From Dryas octopetala (lineage: Eukaryota > Streptophyta > Magnoliopsida > Rosales > Rosaceae), in contig OY992834.1 of NCBI GenBank assembly GCA_963921425.1, positions 16,246,164 through 16,310,163 of the forward strand: a stretch of DNA of 64,000 nucleotides, in the 5' to 3' direction. A program made the translations under genes and the position numbers. Positions within the stretch are counted from its first letter, which is position 1, and each line of letters starts with the position of its first letter. A model generated the notes under the pieces. The model saw only the letters and a program-made list of their open reading frames with translations, was not told the origin of the DNA and ran no database searches. Below, in pieces: positions 45,901 to 56,780 of the stretch.

Positions 45901-48654
45901 TATACACAGAATGTCCATGTGAAGTAAAAGAAACTTGCGAGACTTGTAAAAATCAGATCTGTTAGACAACCTAAATAATTTCATTTAGGTTTAAAGATCC
46001 AGATAACATTGTTTTGAGATGGATCTGAGAAAGAATGAATAGACAGAATGTTTAAAGACCCATCCTAGTCACTTTCCCAAAACCCTTTTACCTCAAATTG
46101 ATTTTCCTATCTGCCAAGCCCTCTACAGTTGTCCTTTAGTCAAGAGTCCTTTGTCAGCCCCTTAGAAGCAGTTCATGCGGCAGCATCAAGATTTCTCATT
46201 GCTGCTCGGTATCATCTGTTGCATCTATTTGCTTTTTCTTGAGTCCGACAGCACAGTTGTGAGGGCTAATGAAAAAGAAAGAATTCTGGTTCTATTGCAA
46301 GATGGCGTTTTGTGTTGTCCTCATTTTTCAGACTCAGAAGACTCTGGGGTTACATTTCAAAAGTTTTTCGATTTGGGTGGCTTGTTTGCTTCTTTTTTTT
46401 TTTTTTTTTTTTTAATCTTTCTGCTTTGCTTTGTTTGTTTGGTGGTTTTATTTCTGTTCGTGTTTGTTTTGCTTTTTCGGTTAATATGTGTCTTCGGGTT
46501 TGATTGGTTTTTAATGTTACTTTGGCCATAATAGAAGTACGTTTGAAATGGCCAAGTGTTGATAAAACTATTAAAAAAATTCCTTTTATAGTGGTTTTTC
46601 TTTTCTTTTATTTTCTTTTTTCATCTCTGCTGTTATTTATTCTCTCTTTGTTATTGAATTTTCTTATGTAAATATTTTTTCAAAATTAACTTTTTTTTTT
46701 TTTTTTATGGTTTGGTTATAAGAATTTAATTCCTGAAAGGCTTATGCCTTGCCTCACATTTTGCCTTTAGAAAATTGATTGTTTGTATGAATGTCTATCA
46801 TTAATCCTCTGAATTATTACTTGATATTGTAAACGATCTTCTAATTTAGCTTGTAGTTTGTTCTGTAGGCTTTCTTCTTCTTTTTTTAAAATTTTGGAAA
46901 TTATTTCTTATTCAAAATAAAATTTTACCAAATGTATATTTAAAATGAGGGTTAGATGAAAACAAGTCTGTTAGACAACCTAAATAATTTCATTTATTAA
47001 TTCAGGTGAAAGATTATCTCTATGGGATTAACTCCCGATATTGCAAATTAAAGAAAAATGAAACAATGAGATTATGGAAGTAAATATTCTCGCATTTATT
47101 GCTACTGCACTGTTTAGTTCCTACACTTTTTTTACTTATAATATACGTAAAAACAGTCATCCAAGGTGATTAATTTGAATTAAACTTGACTTTTTAGTTC
47201 TTATCAATAATTGAAGAGAAGAATACATAGTACGGTAGAAAGATTAAGATATTTCTTTTTACCATACTATATACTATCTAGTATTGTTTTGATCTTTAGT
47301 AGACTTCCCAGTAGGATTTGAACCCAGAAGAAGTTCTGATCATCTGTCAAAAAAAAAAGAACGAATGGATCTTGTAGGAATTCCAAGAAATTCTTCGATT
47401 TCTTCCGGAAGTAGATGGGGACTGTAACGAATCTGGGTATTTGGTGTTACGAGGGTGTGGCCGGGGCGCATATTGTGTTTTCTGGCTTTTTTTTTTGGCA
47501 GCTTTATGGCATTGGGTGTAATTGGGATCTAGAAATATTTACTGATGAATGTACAGGAAAACCCTCTTTCTATTTATTGTTTTATGAATTCCATTGTATG
47601 GCTCTCTTACCGTGAAGTTTTGGGAATTTGTGTGTATTCTTCTTACGTGGATGAATGAATAAATAATTTCAAGTTTGGGCGAAACTAGGAAACTACAATA
47701 ATTAAGCCTAGACTATTTGGTTTTACAATAAAAGAGTTGACTTAAGAGAGCTATACAATGGAAATCATAAAAAAATAAGCATAATTAATATACGAAATTA
47801 CTTAGGTTGTCTAATAAATTCTTTGTACAATATATACAAATCTATATTGCTCAGATGGTGCAATGCAACATAATGCAACATACAACCGTTACAGTGTTAT
47901 ATATACAGTGAGACTGGGGAAATCAATATCCCTCTTGGTCCATCCTTGACTATATACAGTGTTATATGTGATAATATATTTATTATATTTTAAAATAATA
48001 AATTGTATGGTAAAATATGATTATAAAAATGTATAATTTCAAATCGATATTATATATACTGAACAAATGAAAATTTTGAAACAAATGCTATGTTTGTAAC
48101 TATTTAGTTCTATATTGATTTTGTTTTTAATCATGCATTAATTATTTGTCTAAATGTACACACTCTACACATTTTATACTTGCTAAGTTATTTTTATTGG
48201 TAACTCTCTTTTTTATTAGTTGAAATACAGAGATTACAATAGGACAACAAATGCGATACTAGTTTGCCCTAAATAACCTTAAATTCGACAAGTAGGGTGC
48301 AGGTCCAAACCTATATAACCATAAATCAATATTTTTCAAAAGTGAAGGAACAGTTCACTTGAACCGTAACTGGATTGTCTGGTTTACTGTTGAACTGGCC
48401 TGTTAATCATTTTCAGTCTGTTCTTATGGTCAACGGGTCTTAAGAGAACCAAACTGGCTGGTCAATTTGTGCCCAGTTAACCCGGTCAGATTGGCCCATC
48501 CAGTTCAGTTTTCATTAGAGCAGTTAAATGCAGCTTTTAGAATGGTCAAATCCTGTATGGTATAAATTTATTCTTAATTTTGTTGTTGTTTCAGATACCC
48601 TTTAAACCTAAGGGTGAATTGGAAGTGCCAAAGACGCATCCAGGTTGCCTCTAG
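39963..48654 (+). CDS. RCD1-like: RCD1-like protein (WWE, PARP-like and RST domains), copy B, complete
   Basis: Exons 39963-41050, 41786-42027, 42414-42517, 45252-45479, 45586-45681 and 48595-48654 (stop TAG) encode 605 residues, near the length of Arabidopsis RCD1. ATG 39963 is chosen because [14 protein letters not shown] fits the family N-terminus. Order: basic region KRKR (residues 20-23) and GKRRK (49-53), WWE at about 72-160, acidic linker (DDDDEPEGN), PARP-like region about 260-460, RST about 519-586 starting [12 protein letters not shown]. The PARP motif set is altered as in copy A (YGLG for the His position, HYIVW for the Glu position), while ANYC keeps the Tyr. Expected role: nuclear hub binding transcription factors in oxidative, salt and hormone responses, probably without ADP-ribosyl transfer. 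All five intron phases equal those of copy A; introns 3 and 5 are enlarged by repeats. Confidence 0.93.
43330..43470. repeat. Interrupted-palindrome sequence in intron 3 of RCD1-like B
   Basis: TTTCACCAATATTGGTGAAA is a perfect 20-bp palindrome at 43420-43439, surrounded by GATATTTTGG and ATATTGATATCC words. Related 'gatattgacatc' and 'aatttgagtac' words recur at 44530-44570 and 44890-44930, so these may be parts of one old transposon. Confidence 0.4.
43618..43880. repeat. Tandem duplication of about 125 bp in intron 3 of RCD1-like B
   Basis: Two copies (about 43618-43746 and 43756-43880) share GGTGCTGGTTGGATAGTTGC, ACAGATAGAACACTGTGGG and AGTTCGGGAGGAAGAAAGGA. They differ mainly by an 8-bp loss and a few substitutions. 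Confidence 0.7.
44511..45240. repeat. Tandem duplication of about 360 bp reaching the acceptor of exon 4, RCD1-like B
   Basis: Copy 1 (about 44511-44867) and copy 2 (about 44870-45236) share in order AAATTTGAGTAC, CCTGGTTACATTCATGT, CAATGCAAGTGCTT, ACTTTAACAATAATC/G and GGCTTA(A/G)TCCACCA, ending in AATATTTGT. Copy 2 is followed within about 15 bp by the exon 4 acceptor. The copies are clearly diverged, so the duplication is not recent. Confidence 0.65.
45962..47814. repeat. Three copies of a 'ttagacaacctaa' terminal-like sequence in intron 5 of RCD1-like B
   Basis: TTAGACAACCTAAATAATTT occurs at 45962 and 46971 in direct orientation. An inverted copy is at 47795-47814 (AAATTACTTAGGTTGTCTAA). 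The pair 46971/47814 could be the inverted ends of an element of about 840 bp, and 45962 an orphan end. The intron is 2.9 kb against 1.3 kb in copy A. Confidence 0.45.
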
Positions 48655-51600
48655 TTGATGGTAGCCTGTTCCTGCTTCTAAATATGGTATATTGCCTGTT
48701 CATGGAGTTTCAGATATCTGAAGACAAAGATTGAAGCTTGCATGGTAGAAATGCGTCGACATGAAGTTGTGAATGTTATGATGGATCTAGTAAAGGTTTG
48801 TATTTTAGGAATAAAATTGTTAGTTTGTTTCTTTAATGAAGTTTTATCCAATTTTTTAGCTCAAACATGCTTACTATTGTGACTTATTATGGAGTAGCGT
48901 TGAACTATATTACAGTATGAATCTTGGATTTGATGTTTTTAATGGTAGTCATTGCTATCTGTCATTTTTGTTGTGTATTTGAATTGTCTGGTAGCTCTCT
49001 TATCAGAGTGCTGTCTTGGTTGTTTTATGAGACTCATATATTGATTCACTTTTATTGGTAGTTGGATTACAGATGAGTTTAATCGGGGGGTGTCTTTTAG
49101 AAGAGACCTTTTATTGTATTTTTAGCTTAATGTTTTTATCCATTCACATGGAAAATCAAAATTTGTAGTGTTTTGGAGAGTTTTTGTACAATGTTCATAT
49201 GAGTCAGCTTTCAGTTATCTTCCTTGAACTTGCTTCCTGTAGCACCCAGGCACGAGCCTCCCCCTTGATTATGTGTTTTCTCTGTAATTTGGACCATTTT
49301 TTTTTTTTGTAGAACTTAATGTGCAAACTGCAATAGGTTTACCTCGGTCCCATAAATCTGAGAAATGAAATTGGAGTTTAGTCGGGACCTGGCTTGTTGT
49401 TGAGAAATGAAATTGGACTATGATAATAAAATGAATTTGAATTTTCACGGACTTTTATTTCTCTTGCTGTCAAGTGAGAGATGACATAAATCATAGCGTG
49501 AACGTTATTTCCCTCTTGGGAAGCTTTGAGAATTTTAGTAAATTTTTCAACTATGTGGAATGAAGAAATAATGCAATATGCATCTCTAGGCTGCATATCA
49601 GGATTTTACCAATTAATGCAATATGTTGACAACTGAGCAGAGGGTTTGGGTTTGGATTTTTACCAAAAACCCGTGTTACTGGATGATTATCTTTTGGTCA
49701 ATCTTGTTATTGGATGCTTGGTTTAAGTTTTTTGTTTGAAAAGAATAAATGAGCTTTTGTTTTTTTATGCGAAGGGCAGTATGCAACAAGCTGCACTTCC
49801 TGTCGCCTGTTGATGGCAAATGTGATGGCAAGGTCGTCACATATTTCTTAGGGGTTGCCCCAAATTATTTCCCCAAAACCGGAGGAACTAGCGGTGAACA
49901 TTGAACAATAGGTGGAGGCCCGAGTAATTTGCTGCCTAATTTTTGGTCTTCGGAGATATGGAGAGATTCTTAATCATTCACCAAACATGGGGCAACTATG
50001 CTCCCATTTTCTCTGCCGCATCTTCCCTCTAGAATAAAAATGAGTAGGAATTGATTCTCTTAAAGTCCAGGAATGTCTTTCCCTGTAAATTTGGTAGGAA
50101 ACTTTGTGCAGAAACAAATTTTTCTTAACAAGGAAAATCTGTTAAGATACCCATTTCTAATTTCATCAATAAATTCTAAAATACCCACTTGATGTTACCA
50201 AAACTGATCGGATCCAAATCCATAGCAGAATTAGACTGTAGCCATCTTTGGATGCTGAGACAATGCTTTGGGACAATGTTAAATGTTCGATTCTACTCTT
50301 TTTTTCTCTGTTTAGTTTGATGAGCCTTTCTTGTTCATGCACGTTTTGATTCCAAGAGAGTGGAAAGACATGCGAACCTAACTTAATTTGCTAACTCAGT
50401 CATTCAATAACCTCCAGTTCCATTGTGAACTCTTAAGAATCTAATCCATGAAAACTAAATAAATAAGCAAATGAACAAAATTGGAATCTAACTTAAGATA
50501 AAGCATTCATAATCTACATGAATAGCGAAGTCATGCCACGAGTATGGCCACACGTGCAGGGACGTATGAGAATATGGAGAATATGAATTGTGTTGAACAC
50601 ATCCAAAACTAACTTCAATATATCCTGTAGTCTTTCTCTGGCAATATGATTACAGATGGCGTACCACTAATAGAATAAATCATGAAAGTAGATGAAGATG
50701 GATGTTGAATATCTAATGACATTTGTACAGTTGAACCCAAATGAACTTGGGACTTGTAAAACTAATACCAAACCCAAAGGTAAGATTAGGTAGAGGAAAC
50801 ACCAATCGTATTAAGGATCTTGTCGTTTGGAGATGTACAAACAACCTGGTTTTTACAATGATATTGAGAAATCGAACTAAGAGCTTATTACCCTTAATTA
50901 TTATGAGTTTATATTTGTAATAGATATTTTATTCAATACAATGTTCATGATCCATTAAAGCATATGCATGCACTAGCATATATCTAGAGTCATACACCAT
51001 TGTGGTTGTGATTCACCACTCCCAATTAGAGGGTACAACCTTCATATCAACAATGTCTAGTCTTTATAATGAGTTGTGACTTTAGTTTATAACATATAGC
51101 ACTACTTTCTTCTCCCTTATGTTTGATAAACATTTAATGTTCATCTAAGCTAAAGACATTATCATAATTTCATATTCATGCTCATGAATATAACAATACA
51201 TATTTCATGTATGGATAGAAATTCTTCATTGCATTAATTGAGAAAATTGTTCTCGAGGACTACATCTCTAACAATATATTGAAACACAAATCTATTCTTA
51301 AATAATGAAACATCGATTTTACATCTTTAAAATTTTTTAATCAATACATACATACTTTTCAATATTTTAAAAAGTTGTCAGAGGTGGATGAATAATAAAG
51401 TAAACAAAATTATCTGTTTTTTGGTAGGATGAATTCTTGCAGTCCCTCCTTTTTTATCTTTTTCTGGTTGGGCAGGAATTACTTTTAGAAAGAAAAGAAG
51501 CATAATTTTTCTAATCTTCTCAGTCCTCACCTTTCCTACAAGACCTCATCATTTTATCTGTTATAAATCTGGAAAAATGATCACTACTGGATCCTGATCT

Positions 51601-52788
51601 TTTACTTGGTTCAAATATCACTCAAATCTAACAAAACTGCTTAAAGAAATGAGTGAACTGGGAGGTAAAAGTGTGAATTGGGTCACAAGGGGTATATATG
51701 ATTATGGGTGGATTAACCAAATTATGATTTTGGTTGAAAGGTGGTTTAATCAAATCTAAACGGGATGTGGGAGAATGTATATTTTGTTTTTGGTGCTATA
51801 GAAAAAGCAGATGAGCCTTTTAAACGGATGACATGTAAGGTAGGTGAAAGTGAAGAATTCAACTAAAAGAGACAAAACTTAAGTCATAGACTCGTAGTAC
51901 TCTCATCTAATTAAACATATTTGCCTACCTATCACTAAGACCTTACCTTCCATTTGATCACTAAGGTACAATTAATTAGTTTGATTAATTTTGTAAACCA
52001 TACTCTGCATAACTTCATTTCTTTTGTAGTTTGACCACACGACAATCTCCTAGGGAAGCACATTTAAGTTGGGATTAAGACCTAATAATAGGTGGGTTTG
52101 TTCTTTAAATAGAGGTTATGTCAGACTCAAAGAAGAAGAAGACAATAAGAAAAATAAACCTACCTATCTTGGTAAGATTTCACAACACAAAATGACAATC
52201 ACATATTGATATTTAATGGAGATCATGTGACATGAAGATGAAGAAGACCAAAAGAATATTGAAACAAACAAAACAAAAAAAAAAAACTGTCCTCTCTCTG
52301 TTGGAAAAGTTGAGCCTAACAATTAGTTGTAACAAGTTCCCACATGAAAGTTCCATTTGAAATGTTAGTTGGGAACCGACAACCCTCACAGAAAGGGGCT
52401 TAATTTGAGTTCCAATTTCCAGGAAGGGAGGAAAGATAATAAGTGCATGGCTGCATGCAGCTACAATTTCAGCATTTGGAGCCTAACAAGAATCCAGTTA
52501 TTTTTATTATTCTGTTCAAGACCCAAATATGAATAATATATATATATATAAGACATTTCTTGATTGGCTGCGAACTGATAAGATTGTGCCCATGCCATGG
52601 AAATGGCCTAGCTAGTTGTGGCTGTAGAGAAGGACTGACACAGTCGCATAGAGTTCTGCAGAGAATTTTATCCATTACAGATAGGACTGAAACAGACTGC
52701 CCAAACTAAAGTAAAAAAATTTATGAGAGAGGAGCCGAGATGACTGAGTGTGTATCAAGTCTTTATTTATAGCTCAAGTGATAAGTTT
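48655..52788. other. Spacer downstream of RCD1-like B, no gene seen
   Basis: Begins with the probable 3' untranslated region, then AT-rich spacer of about 4 kb. Short frames here have no recognisable protein content. An AT repeat lies at 52536-52550. Confidence 0.4.
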
Positions 52789-53940
52789 TAGGGTGAATTA
52801 CACTTTTGAATCTTTTGATCCTTTTAAGTTTGTGTCCTTTTTTACTTTACACTCTGACATTTAAAACTCTATAATGTAAATCCTAAACTTAAAATTTCTA
52901 TTTTAATTTTTAGACTTCATTAGTTTGACTGTATTTGACCGTATGTTCTTAGAAACATTATTTGCTTGCGTTGAAGCTATGGGACCTAGGGGCGGACCTA
53001 CTATAGGGCGAGTGTAGGCACTTGCCCCCACTCACCAAATTTGCCACCCACTGAACTCTTCTCCCTCTCTATTATTATATTATTTAATGTCTTCTTTATA
53101 AATGAGGGCAAACTGTTTGTGGAAAAGCCTCAAAGAGGGGCAAGGCAATGTGTGTGCGGTTGGGCATGCCTCTGCCTGATATTTTGTTTAAAAAATTAAC
53201 TTATACCCTAAACATTAATGCCAAGGGGCATTCACCCAAACATCCTAGAAATTGATGAGCTGATGAACGTATAAATGATTGAAGTGAATTAGTATTGAAA
53301 ATTAAGGAAGGCACCCACATACTTGGTACTTGTTTAATAGGTTAACAACATCTATATTTACACTTCCTCCAATTGGTTTTTTTTTTTTGGGTCATTCAGT
53401 TCCTCCAATTGTTAACTTTGACATCTTTATACGATAAAGAGTAGCATTACTTTTGAATTATGAGAAACTATAGGGTAATATATTGTGGATCTATGTTGTC
53501 TTTGTTGTATTGATTTGCTTAAGATAAGTTGAACTCGTATTTTGGATTATGAGCCTTCATCTTGCCCCCTCTGACCAAAATTTCTGAGTCTACCACTAAT
53601 GGGATCTACACATTTTCCTATGTGGCATGTGATGAGGCGTCCATTCTAGTTTTCATTAAGGGCATTTTTGTAAAATCAAATACCCTCTTTCCACCCAAAT
53701 TATCCACGCGTGTCATCTCACAATGAACATGCCTCAAAAGAAACCAAGGTCAACACTTCGTCACTTGTTACATAAGAAAACTTAAGTCTCATAACATGCC
53801 TAAAAAGAGCCATCAAACTAATAGAGAGCAGAAATTTAAAGATGGGTCTAACGTTAGGATTACATTGTATAGTTTTGAAGATTATGGTGCAAATTGAAAA
53901 ATGACTCAAACTTGGAGGGTGTAAAGTGCAATTAACCCAA
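52789..53940. mobile_element. Long-inverted-repeat element interrupted by a hAT MITE
   Basis: The left arm from about 52789 (GGGTGAATTACACTTTTG, TTTACACTCTGAC) corresponds to the reverse complement of the right arm ending about 53940 (GGGTTAATTGCACTTTACACC, GAGTCATTTTTCAATTTGCA). The arms are diverged and 100-150 bp long. Without the hAT insertion the element would be about 540 bp. Possible 9-bp flanks (aagtttta, aattttta) match only roughly. Confidence 0.45.
52988..53599. mobile_element. hAT MITE with 8-bp duplication
   Basis: The left end AGGGGCGGACCTAC and the right end, read in reverse, TTAGTGGTAGACTCAG are in the style of a common plant hAT family. The flanking 8-mers TGGGACCT (52980-52987) and TGGGATCT (53600-53607) match at 7 of 8. 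612 bp, no transposase. Confidence 0.6.
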
Positions 53941-53999
53941 ATTTTTACATCAAGTGAAACTCTCTTTGAAGCTACAATATCTCTTAAGAGATGAATATA

Positions 54000-54362
54000 T
54001 TAACTAATCAGTTTTTCTCTATGGCGGACGCCATTAAATTATTTTTTGCGGATTTCCAGCGCTGAGCTCTTGGTAGTCTATTTTTTATAACAGCCGAGCG
54101 CTGCAATAAGCGCTCGGCACCGCTTCCTCCGCCGATTTTTTAGAGTACTTCCTCAACGGTTCATCTCATACCCTCTTAGGGTGTAAAATGAGGTTTGTGG
54201 AGGCTCCGCTCAAAATGCCGGAATTAAAACCTAACATAAAGTCGACATACCAGTGCCGAGCGCTCGAGAGAAGAAGAAAATGGCACTTGCGAGCGCTCGG
54301 CGCTGGAAATTCGTGAAAAAAAAATTGCAGGCATCCGCCCTAGAGAAGGACTGATTAACTAA
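54000..54362. mobile_element. MITE with long inverted ends and repeated GCCGAGCGCT words
   Basis: The left end TTAACTAATCAGTTTTTC, CTCTATGGCGGACGCC, GATTTCCAGCGCTGAGC is mirrored by the right end in reverse complement (TTAGTTAATCAGTCCTTC, CTCTAGGGCGGATGCC, AATTTCCAGCGCCGAGC). Inside, GCCGAGCGCT or its complement AGCGCTCGGC occurs at least four times, one pair forming a hairpin at 54093-54118. The GC-rich interior contrasts with AT-rich surroundings. A TA or TTA target is possible; family not assigned. Confidence 0.6.
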
Positions 54363-54857
54363 TTAAATACCGTAACCTAGATATTTAATAAGTTCGGTAT
54401 TTTAGAAAAAACTTGATATGCAACTTATAGATGTTGTTATTATAGTTTCCTAGCAGTCAAAGCAGAGATTATGGTTAATAAGTCTGGTGTGTTTAATCTG
54501 AATGCAATTACATATCGAGTTCTTCCATTACGGGAGAATATGTTTGCTCATAGTCAATTTCAGGAATTTGACAAAAATCTTGCGCAACAAGTCGTGCTTT
54601 ATATCTTGCAATCTCATGGTTCTCATTGTTTTTCTAGTAAACACCATTTGTAACCTACAGGGTTCACATCTTGCGATGTTTAGACTACAAGTCCAAATAC
54701 ACTCATGCATTTTTAAAGAGTTTAATTATGTCTGAATTGTATTTTTTATTTTAGGAAAACATTCTTATATCTGCATTAATCAACAAATCAAAGTTCAAGA
54801 TTATCATCAGTTTTATGATCTCAATATATAGCTACTGCGAATGAAAATATATCATAA
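54363..54857. other. Spacer, no gene seen
   Basis: Short overlapping frames at 54471-54735 on both strands have no recognisable content and are taken as chance. Confidence 0.35.
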
Positions 54858-55045
54858 AAGTGGGGTCCTCGACCCTCTATGTACATTCTCTTAATTCTTT
54901 AGGTAGCAAATAAAATGTAACTCAACAAAAATAGAGCTTAATCTTTTTTTATATTAATTGGACCTAACACAAAAAATAGGAAGTATATAAATTTTTGGGG
55001 ACCGAGGTGGTCGCCTCACTAGGCTATGCTCAAGTCCCTCTAGGC
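54858..55045 (+). mobile_element. Relic of the 'GGTCGGTCC' DNA transposon family
   Basis: Starts with GTGGGGTCCTCGACCCTCTA, homologous to 38632. Ends with TTTTTGGGGACCGAGGTGG and TCGCCTCACTAGGC, which resemble the right end of the family. Deleted inside. Confidence 0.4.
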
Positions 55046-56690
55046 TTGGTAGATGCTATTTATACTTGTTTAATCTTGACCTAAAGCATGTTGTGTGCCC
55101 TAAAATTTGATTAAGAACTTTGACTCCCAAGAATTCCAAGAATGCTTGATTAATTGTTCATCATTTTCTTGACGAAAAAAAATTGTTCATAATTTTTTAT
55201 CATTACCTAGTTTGGATTCCATATTGAAAACATGTGTTAATTTGATGAAATTATTAATGATTTTTGTGATTTGTTGAATTTAGGAATATCTTCTTAGGGT
55301 TCATTATGAAGTAAATGTAGTTGTGCCCTACACCATTATATGCTTGACTACCTTTGAATGGTGGATACCATGGAGAAATGACATTTTTTGTGGATTAGTA
55401 GCTTGTGGATGATCCCAACCATGGAATCAGTTAGTTTGGAGTACTTGTTTGTACTCATTTTTTATCCTTCTTTTCTTCAAACAGAATGAACAGAGATAGA
55501 ATCAGGCCGATTCTCTAAATGCCTTTCTGGATATTCTTTAATGTCCCGAATATTCCTCGATTTTTTATATTGTTTGGTTGGAGATTCCCTTATTAAATCT
55601 CAAATTGATTTTATAATAATTTGATGTGGGATTTAACAATCATTTACGCAATCCACAAACAAATCGAACAATGTATCAAATTGACGTTCTTTTCAATAAA
55701 GATATATTAATATTAACTGATGTTAGATGTATCACATTTTGTATTACTATATTGATACCGCATCTCTAATAGAGATGATATCCCACAAATGTGAGGCTAA
55801 ATACACCCACTTAAAGTAATGAGTTAAACCCCTATACAAATTTTTTCTTCTAAATTTTTGTGTAGGGGTCAACTCAGCAATTTAGGTGGGTATATTTAAA
55901 ATTTTCTATCCCAAAAAAGACAAGTTGGTTTCTCTATGAGAGGGGGTGATATCAATGTTTATATAAAAAAAAAAAAAAAAGTGGTATAAATGGTTTTATG
56001 CATTCAAATCATTAGTGTTCTTAGTTACATCCTTAACAATTTCGGAAGGATTCAAAATTTCTGTTGTAAATCCTCCAAGCCTAAGCCTATGTGGTAGTAC
56101 ACTAGTACTAGTTGACTTTAGTCTTATTTGTCATGACTTAAGGACACACAGATTGTGTGAGAGCATAAGTCATTGAGACTCATATAATTGTGTATGTTAA
56201 TTCAACTTTTTTTTGGCCATATGTTAATTTAGCTCGACTGTATGTACCTTTTCATTATTTGGGCATAAATTTCCTCATCATTATAATTATTTGTTTTTTT
56301 TTTAACGATATTAGTATCATAAATAAATTTCATAATATAATATTTAAAAAAATTGCACTCACTTAATTTTTAAAAAGTTTCAGTCCCACGATTATTTTTT
56401 GTTTCATTAAAAAAATAAAAAAGAAGTTGAAAAGTATAATGGTAGTGTGACTGAGACAGTGAGTGAGTGAGTATACATTACTTTTCACCTTGTATGCCTA
56501 ACCTTACATATTTTTACCCTTACCTTTTACTTTTTATATAGGAGCTTGTTAGTGAGTCCAGTTGTATCGAGTTCCAACTCAATCTCTAGGGAGTAGGGAG
56601 TAGGACCCCCCAAACCCAAAAAGCAAAAGCCCCAAACGTTTCGCTTCTCCCTCACCCTTTGATCACCATCCACTGTGAGAAGACCCCCTT
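55046..56690. other. Spacer upstream of the CAT gene, no gene seen
   Basis: AT-rich, with A-runs near 55962-55980. No coding sequence. The promoter of the CAT gene is at the right end. Confidence 0.4.
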
Positions 56691-56696
56691 TTTTTC

Positions 56697-56780
56697 ATTT
56701 ATATAAACTCCTCACTCCCCCACCCATTCTATCTCAAAAACCACACCCAACAACACCCACAGTCCCACACCCATTCTCAA
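56697..56780 (+). promoter_or_regulatory. TATA box and 5' leader of the CAT gene
   Basis: TTTATATAAACTC (about 56698-56710) is a strong plant TATA box about 75 bp before the ATG, followed by a C-rich leader typical of plant transcription starts. A second TATA-like TTTTTATATAGG lies further up at 56531, so a longer leader is also possible. Confidence 0.5.

Noticed and set aside
46175-46531. A 118-residue hydrophobic frame in intron 5 of RCD1-like B
   Set aside because: Built largely on a T-run and T-rich DNA (Phe/Leu codons) inside an intron, with no recognisable domain.
47290-47400. Possible organelle-derived or tRNA-like fragment (GGATTTGAACCC phrase)
   Set aside because: The phrase resembles a T-arm on the minus strand, but I could not fold a tRNA around it or name an organelle locus with confidence.
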